Positions 15,766 to 21,724 of a stretch of DNA of 21,724 bases are shown in pieces. The position numbers and the translations under genes were made by a program. The notes beneath the pieces were generated by a model. That model ran no database searches. It saw nothing but the letters and a program-made list of their open reading frames with translations, and was not told the origin of the DNA. This DNA is from Paludibacteraceae bacterium (lineage in GTDB: Bacteria; Bacteroidota; Bacteroidia; Bacteroidales; Paludibacteraceae). Position 1 is the first letter of the stretch. The number at the start of each line of letters is the position of its first letter. The stretch is taken from contig JAFZEQ010000017.1 in NCBI GenBank assembly GCA_017560605.1, positions 1-21,724 on the forward strand, given 5' to 3'.

Positions 15766-17645
15766 ATACCTTCTTTATCTAGTTTTAACAAATGATATAA
15801 CTCTTTGGTACTACCGTGCTCAACAAATTGGTCATTGACACCAAGGCGGATGACCCGTGTTTGATAATCATGGTCGTTTATCCATTCTAATACTGCACTG
15901 CCTAGTCCACCACTGATAACACCATCTTCTATCGTAACGATAGTGTCAAATTTCTCCGCAACTTCTTTTAGTATGTTCTCGTCAAGTGGCTTTAACCATC
16001 TCATATCGTAGTGTGCAAAAGTGTTGTGTGCGCCATCTTGAATTGTGTCAGTAGCCATATTAATGGCTTGGGCTGCTGTGTTTCCGATAGCGCCAAGACT
16101 CAAGACTGCCACTTTCTTGCCGCCGATAAGGCGTACACCCTTGCCTAACTCTACTTGAGTAGTAAATGGGTATGGAGGTTCGCTGGTCCTACCTCTTGGA
16201 TAGCGAATGGATATCGGACCATCGTAGTTTTGTGCTATAGTCATCATATCACGTAGGTCATCGGCTGTCATAGGAGCACCAATGACCATATTTGGGATAG
16301 GGCGTAAATATGCCAAATCCAATAAACCATGATGGGTGGCTCCGTCGTTACCTACGATACCTGCACGATCAATACAGAAAACGACAGGGAGTTTAGGCAG
16401 TGCTACATCGTGGATGATATTGTCGTATGCTCGTTGTAAGAAGCTAGAGTAGATGTTGCAGTAAGGTTTAAGTCCAGCTTTGGCCATTCCTGCGGAGAAT
16501 GTAACTGCGTGCCCCTCTGCGATGCCAACATCAAAGACGCGCTCTGGAATTTCCTTTTGCATAATGTTCATACTACATCCGCTAGGCATTGCAGGAGTTA
16601 TACCCACCACTTTCTCATCTTTACGAGCAATAGCTAACAATTGTTCTCCGAATACTTCCTGCCATAGAGGCTCTTGTATCGGTTTGTCAGCGGTTAATCT
16701 TGTACCTGTTTCTACGCTAAACTCGCCAGGAGCGTGCCATGTTGTTTGATCATTTTCTGCTGGTTCATAGCCTTTCCCTTTTTTGGTGATGATGTGTAAT
16801 ACTTTGGGACCGTTGTAGTCTTTTATCTCATTAAAGATGCGTACTAGGTCTTGTACATCATGACCGTCAGCTGGGCCAAAATAGCGAATGTTTAAACCTT
16901 GGAATATATTATTTTCCTGTTTGCTGAGTAATGCTTTTATATTATTAGCAACATGCAAGATTCGCTTCTTCTTGTTATCGTTGATTAGGTGCAGTTTTTT
17001 TGCTAATTTATATGCTCCCCAACGCCATTTGTTGTAGCGTTTGCTAGTAGTGATATCTACTAGGTATTGGGTAAATCCGCCGCTTAGAGGATCTATGGCC
17101 ATATTGTTGTCATTAAGTACGATCAACAAGTTGTTGTCGGTCATAGATGTGTTGTTTAGGCCCTCAAAAGCTAAGCCTCCAGTCATTGCACCGTCGCCAA
17201 TGATGGCTACTACTCGCTTTTTAACTTCGTTGGTTGAAGCAAGGTTCTTACTGCCTATTTCCATACCCAAGGCGGCGGAGATGCTATTGCTAGCATGTCC
17301 CGCTATGAAAGCATCATATTCGCTCTCTGCTGGAGTAGGGAATGGAGCAAGACCTTTGAACTGTCTGTTGGTATGAAAACGCTTGCGGCGACCAGTAAGA
17401 ATCTTATGCGCATATGCTTGGTGTCCTACATCCCATACTAATTGGTCGTTTGGGGTATCAAACACATAATGTAGTGCAACTGTTAACTCAATGCTGCCTA
17501 GCGATGAACCCAAATGACCAGGGTTGTGACTTAATTCTTGGATAATAAAATCCCGAACCTCTGCGCATACATCAGGTAATGCGTTGATAGGTAACCTTTT
17601 GAGATCACTAGGGTATTGTATGTTATGTAAATATTTATATTCCAT
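15732..17645 (-). CDS. dxs: 1-deoxy-D-xylulose-5-phosphate synthase
   Basis: Dxs condenses pyruvate with glyceraldehyde 3-phosphate, using thiamine diphosphate, to start the MEP isoprenoid pathway. The 637-residue length is normal. Visible marks are GHLGSSLG (His44), the ThDP motif from GDGAMTGG (150-157) to NN (164-165), DGHDV, the catalytic Glu377 in GIAEGHAVTFSAGMA, DRAGIVGNDGATHHG and RYPRGR. The C-terminal domain is complete. It is the first gene of a six-gene unit with a promoter at 17718-17750 and a leader of about 66 nt. Its product flux determines supply of undecaprenyl phosphate, menaquinone side chain and other isoprenoids. Confidence 0.97.
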   Translation of the reverse strand: MEYKYLHNIQYPSDLKRLPINALPDVCAEVRDFIIQELSHNPGHLGSSLGSIELTVALHYVFDTPNDQLVWDVGHQAYAHKILTGRRKRFHTNRQFKGLAPFPTPAESEYDAFIAGHASNSISAALGMEIGSKNLASTNEVKKRVVAIIGDGAMTGGLAFEGLNNTSMTDNNLLIVLNDNNMAIDPLSGGFTQYLVDITTSKRYNKWRWGAYKLAKKLHLINDNKKKRILHVANNIKALLSKQENNIFQGLNIRYFGPADGHDVQDLVRIFNEIKDYNGPKVLHIITKKGKGYEPAENDQTTWHAPGEFSVETGTRLTADKPIQEPLWQEVFGEQLLAIARKDEKVVGITPAMPSGCSMNIMQKEIPERVFDVGIAEGHAVTFSAGMAKAGLKPYCNIYSSFLQRAYDNIIHDVALPKLPVVFCIDRAGIVGNDGATHHGLLDLAYLRPIPNMVIGAPMTADDLRDMMTIAQNYDGPISIRYPRGRTSEPPYPFTTQVELGKGVRLIGGKKVAVLSLGAIGNTAAQAINMATDTIQDGAHNTFAHYDMRWLKPLDENILKEVAEKFDTIVTIEDGVISGGLGSAVLEWINDHDYQTRVIRLGVNDQFVEHGSTKELYHLLKLDKEGICESLLQALEQ

Positions 17646-17717
17646 TTATTGACTTTCTGTTTGCAATAAATTTAAGGGGAAACTCTAAGAGTTTGTACCT
17701 TAATTCTAATGAGCCTG

Positions 17718-17750
17718 CAAAGTTACAATAAATATTGCATATATGCAAAA
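17718..17750 (-). promoter_or_regulatory. Bacteroidota-type promoter for the dxs operon
   Basis: Minus-strand TAACTTTG (17725-17718) fits TAnnTTTG. TTTTG (17750-17746) is the -33 element, with a 20-bp spacer. The four T of that element are also the end of the T-run of the upstream terminator. Confidence 0.82.
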
Positions 17751-17777
17751 AAAAACGCAGAAACTTATTCTTCTGCG
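17747..17777 (-). terminator. Intrinsic terminator of the two-component operon
   Basis: The arms CGCAGAA (17777-17771 read on the minus strand) and TTCTGCG (17762-17756) form a 7-bp stem with an 8-nt loop, followed by nine T (17755-17747). It lies 38 bases past the kinase stop codon. Confidence 0.85.
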
Positions 17778-17815
17778 CCATTTTATCCGCTTTGTATGTT
17801 GTTTGTTGCTTGATT

Positions 17816-18616
17816 TTACGAAAATTGTGAGTTACTTCCAGCTTTTGCTCTTCGAGCAAGAGAAAATTCAAATTCCAATCCGCCGTCAGGAAGATTATGT
17901 GCGCTAATGCTTCCTCCGTGAAATAGTACGGCGTGCTTTACGATACTCAATCCTAAACCTGTTCCGCCAGCTTTACGACTTCGCCCTTTATCTACACGGT
18001 AAAAGCGCTCAAACAAGTGTGGTAGAGCCTCTATGCTGACACCTGTTCCATTATCAGCTATCGAAAAGTAGATGTTTGCAGGATCTTGGTTTGTGCAATT
18101 GATATGTATTTTTGCGTTTTCAACATAGTTGAGCGCATTGTCCACAATGTTGTGGAAAATGGAATAAAGCAGCGTGTAATTACCAGATATGATCAAGTGC
18201 TTGGGTATGTTGTGCGTGATAGTTGCTCCTAATTGTGTTGCTCTTAATGTTAGGTCTGCCACTACATTCTCTACTATGGTGTATACATCCACTTCTAGTC
18301 TATTGTAAAAATCAGATTGAGCATCTAGCTTGTTGATGGTTGATATATCTTCAACCAAGTTACTCAATCGTCCTGCTTGATGGTATGCTCGTTCTAGAAA
18401 CTGAAGTCTTTGTTCCTCTGGCATATCTGGGTGCATTAATATTGTTTCTAATGCACCTCGGATGCTAGCAACAGGTGTCTTGAGCTCGTGTGATATGTTT
18501 TCAGTTAAAATTTGTCGTTGTTGTTCTCTGGCTTGTCTAAGCTTGCGCTTGTGAATAAAATATGCCACAACTACAATTAGAATACATATTATTCCAATGA
18601 TTGCTAGAATGCTCAT
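17816..18616 (-). CDS. Short sensor histidine kinase without a sensor domain
   Basis: This 266-residue HisKA/HATPase_c kinase should phosphorylate the regulator encoded just upstream. One hydrophobic segment (about 3-21) is followed at once by a basic stretch and the dimerisation/phosphoacceptor helix with SHELKTP (His43). The ATP-binding boxes are all present: N HNIVDNALNY (155-164), G1 DNGTGV (188-193), F FERFYRVD (202-209) and G2 GGTGLGLS (217-224). There is no periplasmic loop, HAMP or PAS domain, and the frame closes at a stop codon about 14 codons upstream of the ATG, so a longer product is ruled out here. Family members such as PhoR/RprX are longer. It may sense the membrane or a partner protein. 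It follows the regulator by 47 nt. Confidence 0.9.
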   Translation of the reverse strand: MSILAIIGIICILIVVVAYFIHKRKLRQAREQQRQILTENISHELKTPVASIRGALETILMHPDMPEEQRLQFLERAYHQAGRLSNLVEDISTINKLDAQSDFYNRLEVDVYTIVENVVADLTLRATQLGATITHNIPKHLIISGNYTLLYSIFHNIVDNALNYVENAKIHINCTNQDPANIYFSIADNGTGVSIEALPHLFERFYRVDKGRSRKAGGTGLGLSIVKHAVLFHGGSISAHNLPDGGLEFEFSLARRAKAGSNSQFS

Positions 18617-18663
18617 ATAATTTTTTCTATCAGTATGTGTTAATCTGAAACTGTTCTAATGTG

Positions 18664-19374
18664 TTAGTTTTCAAACATATATCCGTAACCCGACTTGGTG
18701 ATAATATGTTTGCCATATGGGCCTAGTTTTCTACGTAAATGCGTTATATGTACATCCACCGTTCGCTCTAGTACATACCCGTTTTTATCCCATACTTCGT
18801 TTAAAAGCCGTTCACGAGATAATACTTGACCACGATGTGTTAATAGGTAGCATAGTAAGTCTATTTCTTTGCGTGTGATGGATATTACTTGGCCATCAAC
18901 ACTTAGCGACATATCATTTTTATTGACGCATACGCCTAAGTACTCCACTGTATTGTTTACTTGTGGCGAACTGATACTTTTTGGTGTAGTATATTCGTTA
19001 TTAGTGCGACGAATCACTGCTGCCACACGCGCTAGTACTTCGGGTATACGAAATGGCTTTGTTATGTAGTCATCTGCGCCCAAACTAAAACCTTGCAAAA
19101 TATTGGCCTCTGCACTCAGTGCAGTCAAGAAGATAACAGGTGGAATAGGCATCTGCTCTTCGCGCATATAGCGTACCATATCAATACCTGACATCTTATC
19201 CATCATCACATCTAGTAAGATAAGATGAATCTTGTGCTGAGTAATATTTAGGAAGTGAATTGCTTCCTCTGCAGAATGAGCTACAAAGACTTGATAACCA
19301 GCTTGCTGTAGCGAGTAGGCGAGTATCATACAGATATCGTCTTCGTCATCAACTATTAGAATTGTGGGGTTCAT
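18664..19374 (-). CDS. OmpR/PhoB-family response regulator
   Basis: This 236-residue DNA-binding regulator has a receiver domain (1-about 115) with the acidic pocket Asp9/Asp10, phosphoacceptor Asp55 (LLDVMM), Thr84 and Lys106 (TKPF). A winged-helix domain follows (about 142-236) with ITRKEIDLLCYLL, RERLLNEVW, the recognition helix region RTVDVHITHLRRKLG and a closing GYGYMF. Everything needed for phosphorylation and DNA binding is intact. It is first in a two-gene unit with the short kinase and has its own promoter with a very short leader. Its targets cannot be read from this window; the neighbouring dxs operon is one candidate by position only. Confidence 0.93.
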   Translation of the reverse strand: MNPTILIVDDEDDICMILAYSLQQAGYQVFVAHSAEEAIHFLNITQHKIHLILLDVMMDKMSGIDMVRYMREEQMPIPPVIFLTALSAEANILQGFSLGADDYITKPFRIPEVLARVAAVIRRTNNEYTTPKSISSPQVNNTVEYLGVCVNKNDMSLSVDGQVISITRKEIDLLCYLLTHRGQVLSRERLLNEVWDKNGYVLERTVDVHITHLRRKLGPYGKHIITKSGYGYMFEN

Positions 19375-19393
19375 TATAGTAGAATTTAGTGCA

Positions 19394-19424
19394 CAAAAGT
19401 ACTACTTTTTTTCGACACCTACAA
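19394..19424 (-). promoter_or_regulatory. Bacteroidota-type promoter for the two-component operon
   Basis: Minus-strand TACTTTTG (19401-19394) fits TAnnTTTG, and TTG (19424-19422) lies 20 bp upstream. The predicted start near 19387 leaves only about 12 nt before the regulator ATG at 19374, an unusually short leader. Confidence 0.75.
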
Positions 19425-19443
19425 GTTTAATGTTATTCTTCAC

Positions 19444-19482
19444 AAAAAATTAACAATCCAACCGTGTGAGGTCGGATTGTTA
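19444..19482 (-). terminator. Intrinsic terminator of the M20-DUF2520 operon
   Basis: Arms 19474-19482 and 19451-19459 pair perfectly over 9 bp. After one mismatch (19460/19473), three more pairs close a 6-nt loop (19464-19469). Six T follow on the minus strand (19449-19444). The stem begins 11 bases past the stop codon. Confidence 0.88.
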
Positions 19483-19493
19483 GTGACTAGTTA

Positions 19494-20204
19494 TTATGAT
19501 TGTTTCCGTATTTGATCAGACAGTAACTGGTATATTAGTCTTAATTCCTCATTCGGCAATAGCGTTTTGTGATGCGCCATCACATTTTCATCTCCTCTGC
19601 GTGCAGGCCCAGTCTGTGCTTCATGAGGTGAAAGTGTATGTATTTTAGCAGCTGTTTGATCTATCAATGGTAGCAGTGCTTTGAATGGGATGTGTGTGTC
19701 CGATAGCAATTCTGCCGCTAGTGTGTACATCAGGTTGGTGAAATTACATGCATAAACCCCTGCTACATGTAGTCGTTCACGATCGTGTTGTGTAGTTTCG
19801 TATACATGACTAGTGATAGTTAGTGCCAACGAATATACTGCGCTAATATCGTCAATACCTTTCGCTTCAAAGAAAACAGGTATCGTCGAGAAATCTTCGA
19901 TCAATTGTGACTTGCTAAATGTTTGGAAGGGATAGAAGACGCCAGCGTGGGGTTTGTCTGCCCCAAACACGGACATTGGCATACTACCTGATGTATGTAG
20001 GTGAAGAGCTTTCTCTTTGCCTTGTACTTGACTCACTACTTCTGCCAATGCCTCGTCGCGAACGGAGTATATATATACATTGGCCGTAGGAAGTTTATTC
20101 AAGCCCTCGCGACTACTAACCATTTGACATACTACACCCTTCTTTGTAAAAGCGTGATGCAGATTGGTGGCAACATTGCCTCTTCCGATGATGACGATGT
20201 TCAT
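19494..20204 (-). CDS. Rossmann-fold/DUF2520 protein (putative NAD(P)-dependent oxidoreductase)
   Basis: This 236-residue protein has an N-terminal dinucleotide-binding motif, GRGNVATNL (7-15), followed by a strand-helix pattern like that of ProC and ketopantoate reductases. It contains the DUF2520 core HTSGSMPMSVF and GVFYPFQTFSK. The all-helical C-terminal half, with AGVYACNFTNLMYTLAAELL and a late TGPARRGDENVMAHH, is also typical of the family. The substrate is unknown; the fold suggests reduction or oxidation of a small metabolite. The first Gly-x-Gly is Gly-Arg-Gly, which is acceptable. It starts 10 nt after the dipeptidase stop and ends its unit at a strong terminator. Confidence 0.85.
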   Translation of the reverse strand: MNIVIIGRGNVATNLHHAFTKKGVVCQMVSSREGLNKLPTANVYIYSVRDEALAEVVSQVQGKEKALHLHTSGSMPMSVFGADKPHAGVFYPFQTFSKSQLIEDFSTIPVFFEAKGIDDISAVYSLALTITSHVYETTQHDRERLHVAGVYACNFTNLMYTLAAELLSDTHIPFKALLPLIDQTAAKIHTLSPHEAQTGPARRGDENVMAHHKTLLPNEELRLIYQLLSDQIRKQS

Positions 20205-20214
20205 AGATGAACTA

Positions 20215-21579
20215 TTAATTATTTAGTGCCTTGTAGAATTCTGTTACAGCTACAATACCATTTTCCCATACTTCAAGATCCATAGACTCGTTGGGAGAGT
20301 GAATAGCATTTTTCTCTAAACCAAATCCCATAAGGATAGTTTTTACACCTAAAATTTGTTCGAAACTACTAATGATAGGTATGCTACCTCCTCTTCGTGC
20401 TGCTAAAGGACGTTTGCCAAAGGCTACTTCAAATCCATGTTCTGCAGCTTTGTATGCGGGTATATCAATAGGACAAACATATCCTTGTCCACCGTGCATA
20501 GGGGTTACTTTTACACGCACACCAGCAGGTGCGATGTCTTGTATATAGTCGGCAAATGCTTGACTGACTTTTTCGTGATCTTGATTGGCTACTAGTCGGC
20601 AACTAACTTTAGCATATGCTTTGCTAGGCAAAACCGTTTTGCTACCTTCACCTGTGTATCCGCCCCAAATACCGCAGATGTCGAATGATGGTCGGCAGGA
20701 ATTGCGCTCTAGGGTAGAGTACCTCTCTTCGCCAAAAGTACAGTCCACATCGATAGCTTGACAGTATGCTTCTTCGGAGAATGGAATCTGCTTGATCATT
20801 TCGCGTTCCTCTTGTGGGATAGGTAGTACATCGTCGTAGAAGCCAGGAATAGTGATACGACCTTTGTCATCTACCACTTGTGCTAACATTTCGGTAAGTG
20901 CGTTGATTGGGTTTTTCACTGCTCCACCAAAGTGTCCACTGTGTAGATCACGATTAGGACCTGTAACTTCTATCTCCCAGTATGCTAAACCGCGCAGTCC
21001 AGTGGTGATAGAAGGGGTGTCCTTGCCAATCATAGAGGTGTCGCTTACAAGGATAATATCGCAAGCCAATAGCTCTTTATGCTCTTTGAGGAAAGTGTCT
21101 AGACTAGGGCTTCCTATCTCCTCTTCTCCTTCGAAGATAAACTTTACATTACAATTCATTAGTCCATGTTTGACAAGGTACTCAAAGGCCTTGACTTGTA
21201 TCATAGCCTGTCCTTTGTCATCATCCGCACCACGTGCGTAGAGACGACCGTCACGAATATCTGGTTCCCAAGGATCACTTTCCCATAAATCTAGTGGCTC
21301 AACTGGCATTACGTCGTAATGAGAGTAGACCAAAACAGTTGGGATATTAGGTGATGAGGTTGTAGGTGAGTATTCTGCGTACACGAATGGATGACCCTCT
21401 GATGGCATTATTTGAGCTTTTTGTGCTCCTGCTTCTAGTAGAAGTTCGCACCAACGCTCGGCGCAACGAAGCATATCATCTTTGTGAGTTGGTTGACAAC
21501 TGACACTAGGAATACGAATAAGACTAGCCCACTCCTCTAGGAAGCGGTCACGATTATCTGCAATATAAGTACGAATCAT
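20215..21579 (-). CDS. M20-family metallodipeptidase
   Basis: This 454-residue cytoplasmic di-zinc dipeptidase belongs to the carnosinase/CNDP-like branch of M20. The metal and catalytic residues are all in place: His87 and Asp89 (YSHYDVMP), bridging Asp120 (GADDDKGQ), the Glu pair 153/154 (EGEEEIGS) with the general base Glu153, Asp180 (VSDTSM), and the distal His in KNAIHSPNE. The dimerisation lid contains DLHSGHFGG (His213). Length and order are normal. No clear TAnnTTTG promoter is visible in the 145 bases upstream. It is followed after 10 nt by the DUF2520 gene. Confidence 0.92.
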   Translation of the reverse strand: MIRTYIADNRDRFLEEWASLIRIPSVSCQPTHKDDMLRCAERWCELLLEAGAQKAQIMPSEGHPFVYAEYSPTTSSPNIPTVLVYSHYDVMPVEPLDLWESDPWEPDIRDGRLYARGADDDKGQAMIQVKAFEYLVKHGLMNCNVKFIFEGEEEIGSPSLDTFLKEHKELLACDIILVSDTSMIGKDTPSITTGLRGLAYWEIEVTGPNRDLHSGHFGGAVKNPINALTEMLAQVVDDKGRITIPGFYDDVLPIPQEEREMIKQIPFSEEAYCQAIDVDCTFGEERYSTLERNSCRPSFDICGIWGGYTGEGSKTVLPSKAYAKVSCRLVANQDHEKVSQAFADYIQDIAPAGVRVKVTPMHGGQGYVCPIDIPAYKAAEHGFEVAFGKRPLAARRGGSIPIISSFEQILGVKTILMGFGLEKNAIHSPNESMDLEVWENGIVAVTEFYKALNN

Positions 21580-21724
21580 AATATGTGATATATGTTTTTC
21601 AATAAAATTGCTGCACCGCTGTTACGCGAGAAAACTCCTAATAAACAGGATTTGAGGAGTACAGACCCTTTGTAATCTAACTGCCTCATCGCTACAACCC
21701 GAAGGCTGATCTCGGCGGAGAGTA
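21580..21724. other. Right-edge intergenic sequence with a weak hairpin and an open frame
   Basis: Upstream of the dipeptidase, minus-strand sequence can fold with arms 21655-21660 and 21634-21639 (6 bp, 15-nt loop) followed by four T, a weak terminator. A minus-strand frame is open from the right edge to a TAA at 21624-21622 (34 codons) and could be the tail of a gene, but it runs through the hairpin and resembles no family I know. The segment 21661-21724 is richer in G and C than its surroundings. Confidence 0.4.

Noticed and set aside
20852..21241. A 129-codon plus-strand frame
   Set aside because: It is antisense to the complete M20 dipeptidase and contains no recognisable domain; the sense frame carries all catalytic residues.
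21640..21710. Possible tRNA on the minus strand
   Set aside because: A GGTCTGTACTCC stretch recalls an anticodon loop, but no acceptor stem, D-arm or GGTTCGAATCC-like T-arm can be paired around it.

Overview
The window comes from a bacterium of the phylum Bacteroidota, most likely order Bacteroidales. Five promoters carry the phylum-specific TAnnTTTG -7 element with a TTG -33 element exactly 20 bp upstream. Gene starts lack strong Shine-Dalgarno sequences and are A/T-rich. Several families are typical of the phylum: a GT117/DUF2723 giant membrane protein, a His-rich CobW GTPase, a DUF2520 protein and a YycJ-like metallohydrolase. I see no rRNA, tRNA, CRISPR array, insertion sequence or phage gene. 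This reads as chromosomal core or near-core sequence with tight operons.

Layout, left to right. (1) 1-1151, minus: a nucleotide-sugar dehydrogenase of the TviB/WbpO type, cut by the window edge, probably the edge of a surface-polysaccharide locus. (2) 1152-1509: a divergent promoter region. (3) 1510-6079, plus: a two-gene unit encoding a GT117 (TMEM260-like) membrane protein and an overlapping CobW-type GTPase with a His/Cys-rich metal-binding stretch. It ends at a bidirectional terminator (6081-6109). (4) 8988-6132, minus: a YycJ/WalJ-like metallo-hydrolase, a polyprenyl-phosphate mannose synthase-like GT2 and an M23 lipoprotein peptidase. (5) 17645-9117, minus: a six-gene unit dxs-trkA-trkH-SGNH-MBOAT-coaE, covering isoprenoid precursor synthesis, K+ uptake, a probable envelope-glycan O-acylation pair and the last step of CoA synthesis. 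(6) 19374-17816, minus: a response regulator and a very short histidine kinase. (7) 21579-19494, minus: an M20 dipeptidase and a DUF2520 Rossmann protein.

Envelope biology is the common thread. Dxs feeds isoprenoid synthesis and so the polyprenyl-phosphate carriers. The GT2 enzyme would charge such a carrier with mannose. GT117 proteins are relatives of the O-mannosyltransferase TMEM260 and could use that donor on exported proteins. The MBOAT/SGNH pair would acylate a glycan, and the M23 protein trims peptidoglycan. The link between the two mannosylation genes is inference from family knowledge and proximity.

The most unusual sequence-level observations are: two places where an upstream operon's terminator physically overlaps the next operon's -33 element; an M23 active site with Asp where the usual second His of HxH sits; a sensor kinase with no sensor domain; and two long (32 and 34 nt) gene overlaps. 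I found no clear defence, mobile or otherwise wholly novel multi-gene system.
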